Counted from the first letter of the stretch, positions 37,416 to 47,703 are shown. The stretch: DNA of 64,000 nt from Rhodospirillales bacterium (GCA_016215555.1 JACRJC010000004.1:26683-90682); one strand, 5' to 3'. The notes: generated by a model from the letters alone, not told the origin. Translations and numbers: made by a program.

Positions 37416-38783
37416 TTGTTGGGATCGATCCTGCCGAAGCAGGCTATACGGCTGATGGCCGTCTTGCTGGCAATTTCAAGCCTTGGCGCTTGCGGGATGA
37501 TTTACGATTCCGAAAGCGCCTTGCCGGGCTTTTCCCAAGGCGCCGGCATTGGCGGCGGCGGCGGTGGAAATCCCACTGATGCCGCCCTGGCCGCGCTGGC
37601 CAAGGGGGACTATCCGGGCGCCGAAGCCCAGGTCGGTGCGGCGCTGCGCCGCAATCCCCGCGACCCCTATGCGCTGCTGGCCGCAGGCCTGCTCTACCAG
37701 AATACCGGGCGGCCCCAGCAGGCGGCCCAGGCCTATCAGGAACTGGCGAATGGCCGCGTCACGGCGGTTACCACCTTCCCCGCCGGTCAGCGTCTGGTGC
37801 CGCGCAGCCTGTCGGAACTGTCGAACATCAATCTCGGCTATCTGGCCGGTCAGCCCGCCGACAGGCTGGCTTCGCAAGCCATGGCCCCGCAGCGCGCCGA
37901 CATTCTGGGCGTGACTCAGACCTTCCAGGCCCCGCCCCCCTTCGCCCCGGTCGCCAGCCAGCCCCTGCCCTCCGCCGCGCAGGCCGGCGCCGGCGACCCG
38001 ATGCTGACGGCGGCCCAACGCTTCGCCACCCTGCGCGACCTGGCCGAAAGCAGCCTGATTACCGAAGAGGAATTCAGAACCCGCCGCCAAGCCAATCTGG
38101 GCGCCATTCTGCCCCTGACCCAGCCTGCTCCCGGCGCCGGTTTGGACCGGCCCTCGCCTTCCAGCCAACAGGTGATCGGACGGTTGCGGGAACTCAGCCA
38201 TTCACTCGAGCGCGGCGCCATTTCGCCGGCCGAGCAGAATGCCGAACGCCAGATGATCCTGGAAGGCTTGCTGCCGTCCTCGCCCCGCAATCGCGCCAAC
38301 CCGTTGCCCGCGCCCAAGGATTTCATGGCCGCCGCCGCCGCCCTGGGCCGTCTCGAGCGCGTGAAGAATGCCGGCCTGCTGACCGCCGAGGAATATGCCA
38401 AGGAGCGCGAGGCCCTGGACCGCATCGCCCAGCCCCCGGCTCCGCCCGCCAGCATGGCCAGCGCCGGCATGGCGCCCAAGCCGGCCCCGGCTTCCGCAGG
38501 CAAGGCCGCCAGCAGCCTGCCGCCCGAAGTCAAGGGCAAGCCCGCCGTCCATCTGGCCTCCTACAAAAGCCGCGATCAGGCCGAAAAAGACATCGCCATG
38601 TTCAAGAAGAAGTTCCCCGATCTGGCCAAGCTGGGCATGTTGGCCATCAAGGTCGATCTGGGCGCCAAGGGCATCTATTGGCGCCTGAAGGCGGGCCCGC
38701 TGGCCAGCGCCAAGGCCGCTTCGGCCCTGTGCTCGAAGCTGAAAGCCAGCCGCCAGTTCTGCGAACCCAGCGTTTTCGAATAG
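37416..38783 (+). CDS. TPR lipoprotein with C-terminal SPOR domain
   Basis: 455 residues. The lipoprotein signal is RLMAVLLAISSLGACG with the lipobox LGAC. A TPR-like region (about 55-100) and two SHOCT-like helical hairpins (LRDLAESSLITEEEFRTRRQ; LERVKNAGLLTAEEYAKERE) follow. A SPOR domain (about 375-455: PAVHLASYKSRDQAEKDIAM, IYWRLKAGPLASAKAASALC) ends the protein. SPOR domains bind denuded peptidoglycan at division sites. The start TTG at 37416 gives a plausible signal; ATG 37455 is an alternative. Confidence 0.82.
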   Translation: MLGSILPKQAIRLMAVLLAISSLGACGMIYDSESALPGFSQGAGIGGGGGGNPTDAALAALAKGDYPGAEAQVGAALRRNPRDPYALLAAGLLYQNTGRPQQAAQAYQELANGRVTAVTTFPAGQRLVPRSLSELSNINLGYLAGQPADRLASQAMAPQRADILGVTQTFQAPPPFAPVASQPLPSAAQAGAGDPMLTAAQRFATLRDLAESSLITEEEFRTRRQANLGAILPLTQPAPGAGLDRPSPSSQQVIGRLRELSHSLERGAISPAEQNAERQMILEGLLPSSPRNRANPLPAPKDFMAAAAALGRLERVKNAGLLTAEEYAKEREALDRIAQPPAPPASMASAGMAPKPAPASAGKAASSLPPEVKGKPAVHLASYKSRDQAEKDIAMFKKKFPDLAKLGMLAIKVDLGAKGIYWRLKAGPLASAKAASALCSKLKASRQFCEPSVFE

Positions 38784-38834
38784 GCCGGCAGCCGTTCCTG
38801 CACTTTCGGAATTACTTATATAGACAAATTACCG

Positions 38835-38912
38835 CAATTACGGTGACAGCATACTTAATTCACAGAATTCGGAATTGCTGTGACAGTATAGCAATTACGG
38901 TCACCGTAATTG
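38835..38912. repeat. Cluster of CAATTACGGT inverted and direct repeats
   Basis: CAATTACGGTGAC (38835-38847) is repeated inverted as GTCACCGTAATTG (38900-38912). A second direct copy of CAATTACGGT at 38892 overlaps it to form the 21-bp near-palindrome CAATTACGGTCACCGTAATTG. Between them lies a variant GAATTGCTGTGACAG. The block is AT-rich and sits between two convergent lipoprotein genes, where neither promoter nor standard terminator is expected. Confidence 0.7.
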
Positions 38913-38917
38913 GAGTC

Positions 38918-39442
38918 TTACCTCAGAGGCTGCGTGGTGATGGTGGAAGAGCCGGCAGGGGCATAGCTGCCGCCTGGAGAAAAGCCGACCGGAGCGCCCT
39001 TGGGCGAGACCGTCAGTTCGGTATAGGAGCCGTAGATGGTTCCGGCCCTAATCTGCATCATGGCCACCCGGTCCATGCGCTTATAGGTCAGCACGCTGAC
39101 CGTGGAGCGCACGCTGGTCACTTCCTCCCAGCCGAAGCGTGGCATTTCCTGCTTGAAGAAATCGAACAATTCGATGGTGGTCAGTTTGCTGGAAAAGGCC
39201 AATCGCCCGACCCAACTGTCGGCATTGCCGAAGATCAGCGTGCGGTCGAGATCCATATTGGCGCTGGACGGCCTTGGGATATCGGTGAAATCGCTGAAAT
39301 GCGGACTGATGGTTTCCTTTTCGCTGCGGGCGCTGGGCGTCAACGTCGGCCCCCCGCAGGCCGGCAGCAACAGGGCCAGGGCGGCCAAAACCGCCCAGGA
39401 ACATCTTGCCTTGCCGAAACCCCCGAATTTATCCATACCCAT
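38918..39442 (-). CDS. Conserved alphaproteobacterial lipoprotein
   Basis: 174 residues. The signal CSWAVLAALALLLPACG carries the lipobox LPAC. The mature part contains DRTLIFGNADSWVGRLAF, ELFDFFKQEMPRFGWEEVTS and a compact alpha-beta domain (VLTYKRMDRVAMMQI). I know of similar proteins in this group of bacteria but not their function. The ATG at 39442 has AGAAG upstream. It lies 40 bp downstream of the large c-di-GMP gene on the same strand and may share its transcript. Confidence 0.75.
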   Translation of the reverse strand: MGMDKFGGFGKARCSWAVLAALALLLPACGGPTLTPSARSEKETISPHFSDFTDIPRPSSANMDLDRTLIFGNADSWVGRLAFSSKLTTIELFDFFKQEMPRFGWEEVTSVRSTVSVLTYKRMDRVAMMQIRAGTIYGSYTELTVSPKGAPVGFSPGGSYAPAGSSTITTQPLR

Positions 39443-39482
39443 CTTCTAACACAAAATATGGCGGGCTCCAACCAAGGAAGGG

Positions 39483-42026
39483 TCAGGGCTTGCGTTTCTT
39501 GGGCTGGACGCGGATGCCCGGGGGCTGGATCAGGAGATCCTGGGCGAACAGGCGTTCGAAATTCTCGGACGAGACCGGACGGCTGACCAAATAGCCCTGG
39601 ATTTCGTCGCAGCCATGGCTGCGCAGGAAGGCGATCTGATCCTCGTTCTCGACGCCCTCGGCCACCACTTTCAGGCGCAGATTGTGAGCCAGGCCGATGA
39701 TGGCCGAGACGATCTCGGCATCGCTGTCGTCGGTGGTCAGGTCGTGCATGAAGCTGGCGTCGATCTTCAAGGCGTCGATGGGAATGCGCTTCAAATAGGC
39801 CAGGCTGGAATAGCCGGTGCCGAAATCGTCGATCGAGGTGACGACGCCCAGCGAACGCAATTCGTTGAGCATGAAGGAAGCGATGTCCATATGCTCCATC
39901 AGCACCGATTCGGTGACTTCCAGTTCCAGATATTTCGGATCGAGCTGGGCTTCGTCGAGGATGGCGCGCACGCGCCCGACCAGATCGGGCTGGTTGAATT
40001 GATGAGGCGAGATGTTGACCGCCATGCGGATAGGCGGCAGCCCCCGGTCCTGCCAGGCCTTGTTCTGCAGACAGGCGGCGCGCAACACCCATTCGCCCAG
40101 GGGGATGATCAGCCCGGTATCCTCGGCCAGGGGGATGAAATCGACCGGCGGCACCAGCCCAAGATCGGGATGCTTCCAGCGCACAAGGGCTTCGGCGCCG
40201 GCGATGCCGCCGGTGTCGAGATTGACCTTGACCTGATAGTTGAGCAGGAACTCGTCGCGCTCGAGCGCCTTGCGCAACTCGTTCTCCATGGCCAGCCGCT
40301 CGAACGACTTGGCGTTCATCTGCGGCGTATAAAGCTGATAGCTGTTGCGCCCCAGATCCTTGGCCCGATACATGGCGATGTCGGCATTCTTGACCAGCAC
40401 CTCGGGACTGTCGCCGTCTTCCGGGAAAACGCTGATGCCGATCGAGGTGGTGACGAACAGCTCCCGGTCTTCCACCAAGAAGGGCTGACTGATGCCATCG
40501 ACAACGCGTCTGGCCAGGCGGACCGCATCCTCGACATCGGCGATTTCGCTCATCAGAATGGTGAATTCGTCGCCGCCCATGCGCGACACCGTATCGGAAT
40601 CACGCATGCACAGCTTCAAGCGGGCCGCCATTTCTTCCAGCACCCGGTCGCCGACGGAATGACCCAGCGTGTCGTTGATGCGCTTGAAAAGATCGAGATC
40701 AAGGAACAGGATGGCCAGGCGCTGGTGGTGACGTCTGGCGGAATTGATGGCCATGGCCAGACGGTCGTTGAACAAGCGCCGGTTGGGCAGGCCGGTCAGA
40801 ACGTCGAAATAAGCCAGATTGCGGATGCGCTCCTCGGCCTTCTTGCGTTCGGTGATGTCGCTGAAGATGCCGGCATATTTGATCGACCCGCCCTCGGTGT
40901 CCTGGATGCGGGTAATGGTCAGCCATTCGGGAAAGATGTCGCCGTTCTTGCGCCGGTTCCAGACCTCGCCCTGCCAGTGCCCCTTGGTCAGAATCGAATT
41001 CCACATTTGGCGGTAGAACTCGGCGTCGTGGCGGCCCGAGCGCAGCATGCCCGGCTTTTGTCCGATCACTTCCTCGGCCAGATAGCCGGTGAGCGTGGTG
41101 AAGGCCGGATTGATGGCCTCGATCAGCCCCTCGGAATCGGTGATGATGATGCCGTCCAGCGAGGCTTCGATCACCTTGTGGGCCAGATTGAGGTGGCGTT
41201 TCGATTCCTCCAGCGCCCGGTCGCGCTGATGCAACGCCTCTTCCAGGCGGCGCACATATTCGTGCTCGAGGCTGGCCAGAATGTCCGAGAAGGACAGAAT
41301 GCCCGCCAGCTCGCCATGGTCATCGACGACGCCGAGATGGCGGAAGCCTTTTTGCTCCAGAATGTCGCGGGCATAGAGCAGCGTGGTTTGGCAAGAAACG
41401 GTGAACAAGGGCTTGCTGGCGACTTCCTCGACCGATTTGACTGGGGCGCGCGTGGCGATCTGACGCAGAATGTCACGCTCGGTGACGATGCCGACCGGCT
41501 TGCGGTCGCCATCCAGGACCACGGCGGCGTCGCTGCGTTCGGCCCGCATCAGCTTCATGGCGTCGATAAAGGACATGCCGGAATCGACGGTCACCAGGGT
41601 GCGCGGCACCGCCGAACGCACGTCGCGCAGATACATGTAGTGCTGGATGCCGAAATGCTTGATGACGTCGGTCTGGCTGACGATGCCGAGCAGCTTGCCC
41701 TGATGCCCGGTCACCACCAGATGGCGAAGGCCCTCGTCCTTCATGCGCCGCCCGGCTTCCGAGACCGTGACCTCGGGCGCCGTCGTCACCAAGGGGGCGC
41801 TCATCACCTTGCCGATGGGAATTTCCAGCGTGCGGCTGTCGGCCAGGTCCAGCCCCATGGCGTCATGCTCGGTCCAGATGCCGACCGGATGTTCGCCCTC
41901 CATGACCAGGATCGACCCGCAGCGGTTTTCCTGCATCATCTGGGCCGCTTCCGACAAGGGCGTTGAAGGCTGGCAGCGCAGAACGTCGGCCCGCATGATA
42001 TTGCCGATGGTCCTATCTTCGTTCAC
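39483..42026 (-). CDS. CBS-PAS-GGDEF-EAL c-di-GMP signalling protein
   Basis: 847 residues. Four CBS-like repeats fill residues 1-260 (for example GNIMRADVLRCQPSTPLSEA, VGIVTERDILRQ). A PAS domain lies at about 290-405 with WNRRKNGDIFPEW. The GGDEF domain has an intact GGDEF active site, and the EAL domain has AEALVRW, DDFGTGYSSLAYLKRIPID and EGVENEDQ, so both synthesis and hydrolysis of c-di-GMP look possible. CBS pairs usually sense adenine nucleotides. The GTG at 42026 is chosen for its perfect AAGGAG at 7 bp; the ATG further upstream has none. Confidence 0.93.
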   Translation of the reverse strand: MNEDRTIGNIMRADVLRCQPSTPLSEAAQMMQENRCGSILVMEGEHPVGIWTEHDAMGLDLADSRTLEIPIGKVMSAPLVTTAPEVTVSEAGRRMKDEGLRHLVVTGHQGKLLGIVSQTDVIKHFGIQHYMYLRDVRSAVPRTLVTVDSGMSFIDAMKLMRAERSDAAVVLDGDRKPVGIVTERDILRQIATRAPVKSVEEVASKPLFTVSCQTTLLYARDILEQKGFRHLGVVDDHGELAGILSFSDILASLEHEYVRRLEEALHQRDRALEESKRHLNLAHKVIEASLDGIIITDSEGLIEAINPAFTTLTGYLAEEVIGQKPGMLRSGRHDAEFYRQMWNSILTKGHWQGEVWNRRKNGDIFPEWLTITRIQDTEGGSIKYAGIFSDITERKKAEERIRNLAYFDVLTGLPNRRLFNDRLAMAINSARRHHQRLAILFLDLDLFKRINDTLGHSVGDRVLEEMAARLKLCMRDSDTVSRMGGDEFTILMSEIADVEDAVRLARRVVDGISQPFLVEDRELFVTTSIGISVFPEDGDSPEVLVKNADIAMYRAKDLGRNSYQLYTPQMNAKSFERLAMENELRKALERDEFLLNYQVKVNLDTGGIAGAEALVRWKHPDLGLVPPVDFIPLAEDTGLIIPLGEWVLRAACLQNKAWQDRGLPPIRMAVNISPHQFNQPDLVGRVRAILDEAQLDPKYLELEVTESVLMEHMDIASFMLNELRSLGVVTSIDDFGTGYSSLAYLKRIPIDALKIDASFMHDLTTDDSDAEIVSAIIGLAHNLRLKVVAEGVENEDQIAFLRSHGCDEIQGYLVSRPVSSENFERLFAQDLLIQPPGIRVQPKKRKP

Positions 42027-42141
42027 GCTGCGGCTCCTTATGACGTTAGGCGGCGGCGCGGCCCCCGTAAACAATGCTTGCGAATCGTTCGAATTCTAGG
42101 CTCCCCGGTCCGGGGCAACAACCCTAATCGCCAATCGCAAA

Positions 42142-42627
42142 TTAGCAACTTATGTCGGGTCTGTCATGCCGTAGGCTGACAAGGTCTATAACCATGTCGA
42201 TGGCCTTGGGCAGGGCCAGGACAACTTCGGGACCGGGTTCCTGACCAAATGAAAAATCGCCCCCTTCGACGCCGATAATCCACAGAATCTGCGGCAACTC
42301 GCCCAGATCGCGCGCCAGTTCGACGGCCCCGGCCAGGCCGAAAACATGGCTCGAGAAGGGCGTCAAATCGGGTGGAATCGCGTCACGAGCGGCATCGACA
42401 AGGTGAAGATGGCCGGCGGGCCGGCCCGAGGAGACGGCATCGATGACGACGACACGCTCCCGACCCTTCCACAAAGCCATCAGGCCCGTGCCCTCGCCGT
42501 GATGCAATACGACGTCCAGTCCGGGCAGCGCCCTGTCCTTCAATTCCTTGGCCGCCATCAAGCCAGCGGCGTCGTCGCGGCGGAACTCGTTGCCGATACC
42601 GATGACCAGCCAATCACTCGCGGTCAA
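42142..42627 (-). CDS. [NiFe] hydrogenase maturation protease (HyaD/HycI family)
   Basis: 161 residues. GIGNEFRRDDAAG (Glu ligand), VVIDAVSSG (Asp) and FSSHVFGLAGAV (His) are the three nickel-sensing ligands of these endopeptidases. They clip the C-terminal tail of the large subunit after nickel insertion. The start TTG at 42627 overlaps the end of the large-subunit gene by 14 bp. Its substrate is most likely the alpha subunit encoded just before it. Confidence 0.9.
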   Translation of the reverse strand: MTASDWLVIGIGNEFRRDDAAGLMAAKELKDRALPGLDVVLHHGEGTGLMALWKGRERVVVIDAVSSGRPAGHLHLVDAARDAIPPDLTPFSSHVFGLAGAVELARDLGELPQILWIIGVEGGDFSFGQEPGPEVVLALPKAIDMVIDLVSLRHDRPDISC

Positions 42628-43909
42628 CGGTCAACTTCAGGAAATGGGTGGCGCAGGAAATGCACGGATCGTAATTGCGGATCGCCTGCTCACATCGCCA
42701 TTTCAGATCCTCGTCCGAAAGCGCCATATTGGCCGAGACGACCTTGAAGAGATCGTTCTCGATCTGCTTTTGGTTCTGCGCCGTCGGCGGGATGATGCGT
42801 GCTGCCTTGACCAGGCCCTGATCGTCGATTTCGTAACGATGGAAGCAGATGCCGCGCGGCGCTTCGGTGCAGCCATGTCCGACCGCGGCCTTCACCACCG
42901 GTTCGGTATAGGGCCGTGCCGGTTCCTGGTAATTCTTGGCGATGGCTAGGGCGTCCAGGCAGACCTGCAGGATCTCGACGGCGCGCACGACGATGCTTTT
43001 GAAAGGATTGCGCACCACCGACCCCAATCCGGCTTCCTTGGCCGAACTTTGCGCCTCGGGATGCAGCTTGTCGTAGTTGATGGCGAAGCGGGCCAGGGGG
43101 CCGACGTGATAGGGCTGCTTGCCGGGCTTCTGGAAACCGTGCAGGGCGTTCGAATGTTTGACATGTTCCTCGTCGAAATGGTCGAGGAACTGCGGCAGAT
43201 CGATGTCCAGCCCACGGTTGGAAACCACGCGCCCTTCATGGATGGCGTATTCGCGCTCGTGGCGCAGGGCCACGAAAGTGTAGTTCTGCTCGATGTCCGG
43301 GAAGTCGAAGCCGCCGACCAGGCGAATCGTGTCGTGGCTGGCCTGAATGGCCCATTCCAGATCGGGAATCAGGGCCTGAATCTCGGCCTTGGTCGGTGTG
43401 CGGTAGAAACCGCCGACCCGCATATTGACCGGATGAATGGCCCGGCCGCCGCCCACGGCCTCCAAAAGATCGTTGCCGATCTTCTTCAAACGCAGGGCCT
43501 TTTGCACCAGATCGCGGTTCGACTTGGCCAATTGAATGGCGTCGGCCAGCCCCAGGAAATCGGGCGCATGCAGCATGTAAACATGCAGGGCGTGGCTTTC
43601 GATCCATTCGCCGCAATAGGCCAGGCGTCGCAGATCGCGGATGGGCGCGGGAACCTGGATGCCCAGCGCGTTTTCCATGGCCTGGATCGATCCCATCTGA
43701 TAGGCGATGGGGCAGATGCCGCAAATGCGGGCCGTGATGTCGGGCACTTCCATGAAGCTGCGGCCTTGCAAGAAGGCCTCGAAAAAGCGCGGCGGCTCGA
43801 AAATGCCGAAGCGGACTTCCTTGATCTCTTTGTCCTTGACGCGCACATAAAGCGAGCCTTCGCCTTCGACCCGGGCCAGCGCATCGACCTTGATGACACG
43901 GTTAGTCAT
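42614..43909 (-). CDS. Group 3b-like [NiFe] hydrogenase large (alpha) subunit
   Basis: 431 residues. The nickel ligands are in RICGIC (61-66) and DPCISCATH (414-422); nine residues follow the His and form the tail removed on maturation. The sequence type ([48 protein letters not shown]) and operon order match cytosolic bidirectional NAD(P)-linked sulfhydrogenase-type enzymes rather than uptake hydrogenases. All catalytic residues are present. It overlaps the small-subunit gene end by 8 bp. Confidence 0.94.
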   Translation of the reverse strand: MTNRVIKVDALARVEGEGSLYVRVKDKEIKEVRFGIFEPPRFFEAFLQGRSFMEVPDITARICGICPIAYQMGSIQAMENALGIQVPAPIRDLRRLAYCGEWIESHALHVYMLHAPDFLGLADAIQLAKSNRDLVQKALRLKKIGNDLLEAVGGGRAIHPVNMRVGGFYRTPTKAEIQALIPDLEWAIQASHDTIRLVGGFDFPDIEQNYTFVALRHEREYAIHEGRVVSNRGLDIDLPQFLDHFDEEHVKHSNALHGFQKPGKQPYHVGPLARFAINYDKLHPEAQSSAKEAGLGSVVRNPFKSIVVRAVEILQVCLDALAIAKNYQEPARPYTEPVVKAAVGHGCTEAPRGICFHRYEIDDQGLVKAARIIPPTAQNQKQIENDLFKVVSANMALSDEDLKWRCEQAIRNYDPCISCATHFLKLTVDRE

Positions 43910-44681
43910 GCTTCAGACTCTCCTCACGGAAGGCGGGGGCGTTGGCGTTGAAGCTTCTGAAGGCGCGCTGGACCGTGCCCTTATCCTGCTTCAGCTCGCC
44001 CAGGAAACGGTCGGCCAGGGCTCCGGTATTGGGGGTCTCCATCGGACCGAAACAACCAAAGCAGCCGCGATGGGTGGCCGGGCACAAACCGCCGCAACCG
44101 GCCTGCGTCACCGGCCCCAGGCAGGCGATGCCCTTGGCGACCATCACGCAAACGGTGCCGCGCTGCTTGCATTCGATGCATTCGGCGTAATGGGGGATGT
44201 TGGGCTTGCGCTTGTTGAGAAAGGCGTTCAGCACTTCCAGCAGTTGGTGCTTGTTGATCGGGCAGCCGCGCAGTTCGAAATCGACGGCCACATGCTCGGC
44301 GATCGGCGTCGCCGTCTCCAGCGTCTCGATATAGTCGGGCCTGGCATAGACGATGTCGAGGAAGCCGTTGACGTCGGTAAAATTGCGCAAGGCCTGAATG
44401 CCGCCCGAAGTGGCGCAGGCCCCGATGGTGATCAGCGCCTTGGTGGATTTCCTGATCTGGCGGATCAGTTCGGCTTCGTGCGGCGTGGTGATCGAGCCTT
44501 CGACCAGCACGACGTCGAAGGGGCCCTTCATATCCTTGCGGGTGGCTTCCAGGAAATAGGCGATCTCGACGGCGTCGGTGACGGCCAGCAGTTCAAGTTC
44601 GCAATCGAGAAGGGAAAGCTGGCAGCCGTCGCAGCTCGAGAATTTGAAGACGCCCAACCGGGGCTTGGCGCGCGTGGTCAT
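43902..44681 (-). CDS. [NiFe] hydrogenase small (delta) subunit
   Basis: 259 residues. The proximal Fe-S cluster motif [13 protein letters not shown] is at the N-terminus, with [20 protein letters not shown] and [12 protein letters not shown]. Further cysteines ([31 protein letters not shown]) bind additional clusters. There is no Tat signal, so the enzyme is cytosolic. It passes electrons from the NiFe site to the gamma/beta diaphorase part. Starts 2 bp after the gamma gene. Confidence 0.94.
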   Translation of the reverse strand: MTTRAKPRLGVFKFSSCDGCQLSLLDCELELLAVTDAVEIAYFLEATRKDMKGPFDVVLVEGSITTPHEAELIRQIRKSTKALITIGACATSGGIQALRNFTDVNGFLDIVYARPDYIETLETATPIAEHVAVDFELRGCPINKHQLLEVLNAFLNKRKPNIPHYAECIECKQRGTVCVMVAKGIACLGPVTQAGCGGLCPATHRGCFGCFGPMETPNTGALADRFLGELKQDKGTVQRAFRSFNANAPAFREESLKHD

Positions 44682-44683
44682 GC

Positions 44684-45526
44684 TTACAACTCCCGAACCT
44701 TGAAGGCGTCGGCCACTTCATCGAAGCGGAAAACCGGCCCGTCCTTGCAGACGAAGGGGGCGCCCCACTGGCAATGGCCGCAAAGCCCGATGCCGCATTT
44801 CATGTTGCGCTCCATCGACACATAGATGCCGGTGCGGTCGATGCCCGAATCCTCGAGCGCCTGGATGCCGTAGCGCATCATGATCTCGGGGCCGCAGACG
44901 AAGGCCACGGTGTGCAATGGATCGAAACCGGCCCCCTTGACCAGCTTGGTGACGACGCCGACATGGCCGCTCCAGCCCGGCTCGGCCCGATCCACGGTGA
45001 CGCGCACCTTGGTGTCGAAGCGGCCACGCCATTTTTCAAGTTCCTTGGGAAACAGAATTTCCGAAGGCGAGCGCGAACCGTACAGCAGCACCACCTTGCC
45101 GAAGCGTTGGCGGTGCGCCAAAGCCATATAGATGGCCGGACGCAAAGGCGCCAGGCCCAAGCCGCCGGCCAGGATGACGAGATCGGACCCGAAGACCTCC
45201 TCGACCGGCCAGGGATTGCCGAAGGGGCCGCGAATGCCCACCGCCATGCCTTCGGAAAGATTGCCGATGGCCTCGGTCGCGGCGCCGACGCGCCGGATGG
45301 TATGGATCAGCTTGCTGGGATCGGCGGGATCGCCAGAGATGCTGATCGGCACCTCGCCGGCTCCGAAGGAATAGATCATGTTGAACTGGCCGGGCTTGAA
45401 GGCGAAGCTGCCCCCGCCCTCGGGCACCAATTCCATGGTAAAGACGTCGGACAATTCCTTCCGGATCTTCTCGATGCGAAAGGGCCTGACATCCATCGGA
45501 TCGGCTTGCTGCAAGGCCGCGCTCAT
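44684..45526 (-). CDS. Hydrogenase gamma subunit (FAD/NAD(P)-binding, ferredoxin reductase type)
   Basis: 280 residues. A ferredoxin-NADP reductase fold: FAD site [20 protein letters not shown], pyridine-nucleotide site [15 protein letters not shown] and [14 protein letters not shown]-terminal [2Fe-2S] motif follows ([14 protein letters not shown] plus a later Cys), as in PyrK/HydG proteins. It exchanges electrons with NAD(P)H. The ATG at 45526 is 4 bp after the cyclic-nucleotide-binding gene. Confidence 0.93.
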   Translation of the reverse strand: MSAALQQADPMDVRPFRIEKIRKELSDVFTMELVPEGGGSFAFKPGQFNMIYSFGAGEVPISISGDPADPSKLIHTIRRVGAATEAIGNLSEGMAVGIRGPFGNPWPVEEVFGSDLVILAGGLGLAPLRPAIYMALAHRQRFGKVVLLYGSRSPSEILFPKELEKWRGRFDTKVRVTVDRAEPGWSGHVGVVTKLVKGAGFDPLHTVAFVCGPEIMMRYGIQALEDSGIDRTGIYVSMERNMKCGIGLCGHCQWGAPFVCKDGPVFRFDEVADAFKVREL

Positions 45527-45530
45527 GCCA

Positions 45531-46007
45531 TCAACCCTTCTTCGCCGGGCCGTAAAGATCGAACATCTGCATGCGCGCCGCATGCAGGCGGTGCGCCATC
45601 ACCGGCACGAATCGCTTCATGACCTGATAGCCCAGCACCGGATCGCTTTCCATCTTGCGCATCAGGCATGTGGCGTCGAAGGACAGGGCCCGCACCAGGG
45701 TCTGGGCCCTGGCGTCGAAGGTCCATTTATAGGGCGCCACCAGCCACGACCAGCCCAGCACGCCGCCGTCATCGATGGTTTCCACCGTCAAGGCCTGACG
45801 GCCCGGCGCATGCACCTCGACCGCCACCACGCCAGAACGGACGAGATAGAATTTCTTGGCCTCGCCGCCTTCGCGGAACAGAAACTGCCCGGCCTCGAAC
45901 CGTTCATTGGCGGCGCAGCCGATCATCACGTCCTTCAAGGCCGGATCAAGCCCCTGGGCGAAGGGATGTTCTTCCAGGATGCGGCCAAGATTGTCCACCT
46001 GCACCAT
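45531..46007 (-). CDS. Stand-alone cyclic-nucleotide-binding-fold protein inside the hydrogenase operon
   Basis: 158 residues. A single cNMP-binding/Crp-type beta-roll: [60 protein letters not shown]. The phosphate-binding cassette position ([10 protein letters not shown]) lacks the usual GExxL..RAA residues, so true cAMP binding is doubtful. There is no helix-turn-helix. The gene lies between the beta and gamma hydrogenase genes with gaps of 2 and 4 bp, so it is made together with the enzyme. It could tune activity or assembly. Confidence 0.85.
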   Translation of the reverse strand: MVQVDNLGRILEEHPFAQGLDPALKDVMIGCAANERFEAGQFLFREGGEAKKFYLVRSGVVAVEVHAPGRQALTVETIDDGGVLGWSWLVAPYKWTFDARAQTLVRALSFDATCLMRKMESDPVLGYQVMKRFVPVMAHRLHAARMQMFDLYGPAKKG

Positions 46008-46009
46008 GA

Positions 46010-47119
46010 TTATGCTCCCTTCAAGATGGCCTTGGCTTCGGCCGTGATGTCGATCCCCACCGGGCACCAGATGATGCAGCGCCCGCAGCCCACGCAGCCG
46101 GAAACGCCGAACTGCTTGACCCAGTGGGAAAGCTTATGCGTCATCCACTGGCGATAGCGCGAAGCGCCGGAATTGCGCACAGAGCCGCCGTGAATGTAGG
46201 AATAGTCGATCGAAAAACAGCTATCCCATTTGCGCGTCCGCTCGGCCTTCAGGCCGGACAGATCGGTCGCGTCCTCCATGGTCGAACAAAAACAGGTGGG
46301 GCAGACCATCGTGCAATTGCCGCAAGACATGCAGCGTTTGGCGACGTCTTCCCAATGCCGGCTTTCCAGTTGGGCGGCCAGCAGCTCGGCGACGCCGGAT
46401 ATCATGGCCCGCTTCTGGCCCGCCGCCGCGGCTTGGCGCTGATCGGACGCCGCCTTCAGATCGGCCTCGGAGGCGGCCTGCCTGGGCAGGCGATCCAAAA
46501 GGGCGCGGCCCTTCTCGCTGCCCGCCTCGGCCAGAAAGACATGACGCCCGCCATCGATGATTTCCGCCAGTTTCAGATCGTACCCTTCGGAAACGTCCGG
46601 TCCCGTTTGCTGCGAGGCGCAGAAACAGGCGGCGCCGGCATGGTCGCAGGTGACGACGACCAGAAAACAGTTGCGGCGCCGTTCGGCATAGCCCTTGTCG
46701 GCATAGGGTCCGCCCTCGAAGACCTTGTCTTGGATCAGCATGGCCGACAATTCGCAGGCCCGCACGCCGATGAAGGCGTAGCGCGGCGCAGGATCCTGAT
46801 CCTTGACGATGCGGAAGCCATGACCGGCCCTTTCCGCCGACCACAGTTTCTGGCGGGCCGGATACAGATGCGCCTTCAATCCCTGCACGGGCTTGGTATG
46901 GCCGAAAAGCTTGGCGTCGCCCCGTTCGGTCAGGCGGTAATGGCCGCCCTCCTCCTCGTCGCCGATCCCCTTGGGCAAGTCGTCCGGGCCGGAAACGGGG
47001 GCATAGAGGACAGCGCCATCGTGAACCCGGGGAGCCACCGGCTGGTAGCCTTCCTCGGCGAGAAGCGCGAACATGGCGCCGAGATCCTTGCGATCGATAA
47101 CGGCCTGACTGTCCGGCAT
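46010..47119 (-). CDS. Hydrogenase beta subunit (4Fe-4S ferredoxin type)
   Basis: 369 residues. The central part has [19 protein letters not shown] and [14 protein letters not shown]. The C-terminal part holds two 4Fe-4S motifs ([16 protein letters not shown] and [16 protein letters not shown]). It resembles the beta subunit of sulfhydrogenase I and the anaerobic sulfite-reductase A subunit, carrying electrons between the gamma and delta subunits. The ATG at 47119 has GAGGT upstream; a duplicated GTGCCTATG at the start offers an alternative GTG at 47125. First gene of the operon. Confidence 0.92.
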   Translation of the reverse strand: MPDSQAVIDRKDLGAMFALLAEEGYQPVAPRVHDGAVLYAPVSGPDDLPKGIGDEEEGGHYRLTERGDAKLFGHTKPVQGLKAHLYPARQKLWSAERAGHGFRIVKDQDPAPRYAFIGVRACELSAMLIQDKVFEGGPYADKGYAERRRNCFLVVVTCDHAGAACFCASQQTGPDVSEGYDLKLAEIIDGGRHVFLAEAGSEKGRALLDRLPRQAASEADLKAASDQRQAAAAGQKRAMISGVAELLAAQLESRHWEDVAKRCMSCGNCTMVCPTCFCSTMEDATDLSGLKAERTRKWDSCFSIDYSYIHGGSVRNSGASRYRQWMTHKLSHWVKQFGVSGCVGCGRCIIWCPVGIDITAEAKAILKGA

Positions 47120-47331
47120 AGGCACCTCATAGGCACAGAAAATGTGTGGAGACTATGCCATGGAGCCGTTTGAATTGCATCCAGGAAAAGGCGCAACCCG
47201 GCGAAAGTTATATGACATGCGCCGAATCCTTGTGCGCTCCGTCACTGTCAGGAAATCCGATTTGGCTAGAATGAACTTACGCGGAGGAAAAATTGTCCCC
47301 ATGTCCGATGCGTAAAGCACCGAGGTTCATC

Positions 47332-47703
47332 ATGCGCCTGATCCGTTTCGCCCCACCCTTCCTGGTCCTCAGCTTCGCTTTTCTGGGGGTTGACCTTTTC
47401 AACTTCGTTCAGCACGGCGTCTGGCCGGGGGCGACCTCGGCGGAACTGCTGAACGGCTTGGGACTGAACATCGACGCACCGGGATTCTGGATGAATATGT
47501 CGCCGGCCTGGCCGCTATTGGTCCTGGGACTGGCCATCGGCGAGGCCGGTCTGGTCCAGAATCGCATCCTGGACGCCAAAGAGCAGAGAATGATCGCCAG
47601 ATTGCGTGTCGAGGCCGAGGAACGGCGCGCCAAGGAACGCCATGCCGACATGCTGGTGCGCCGCGAACGCCGGGTCCGGCGCATTCTTGACCATGCCGCT
47701 TAA
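47332..47703 (+). CDS. Small membrane protein with basic coiled-coil tail
   Basis: 123 residues. Two membrane spans (FAPPFLVLSFAFLGVDLFNF and WPLLVLGLAIGEAGLV) are followed by a charged helix of about 45 residues rich in Arg and Glu. Function unknown. The ATG at 47332 has GAGG 6 bp upstream. An in-frame TTG at 47293 also has a good GGAGG and would add 13 residues. Divergent from the hydrogenase operon. Confidence 0.7.
   Translation: MRLIRFAPPFLVLSFAFLGVDLFNFVQHGVWPGATSAELLNGLGLNIDAPGFWMNMSPAWPLLVLGLAIGEAGLVQNRILDAKEQRMIARLRVEAEERRAKERHADMLVRRERRVRRILDHAA

Noticed and set aside
39615..41966. A 783-codon open frame opposite the CBS-PAS-GGDEF-EAL gene
   Set aside because: It is the complementary strand of a clear multi-domain gene; its composition is that of an antisense shadow and it has no recognisable domain.
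47120..47331. FNR box or sigma-54 promoter before the hydrogenase operon
   Set aside because: No TTGAT-N4-ATCAA or TGGCAC-N5-TTGC match is visible in the leader; regulation of the operon remains unassigned.
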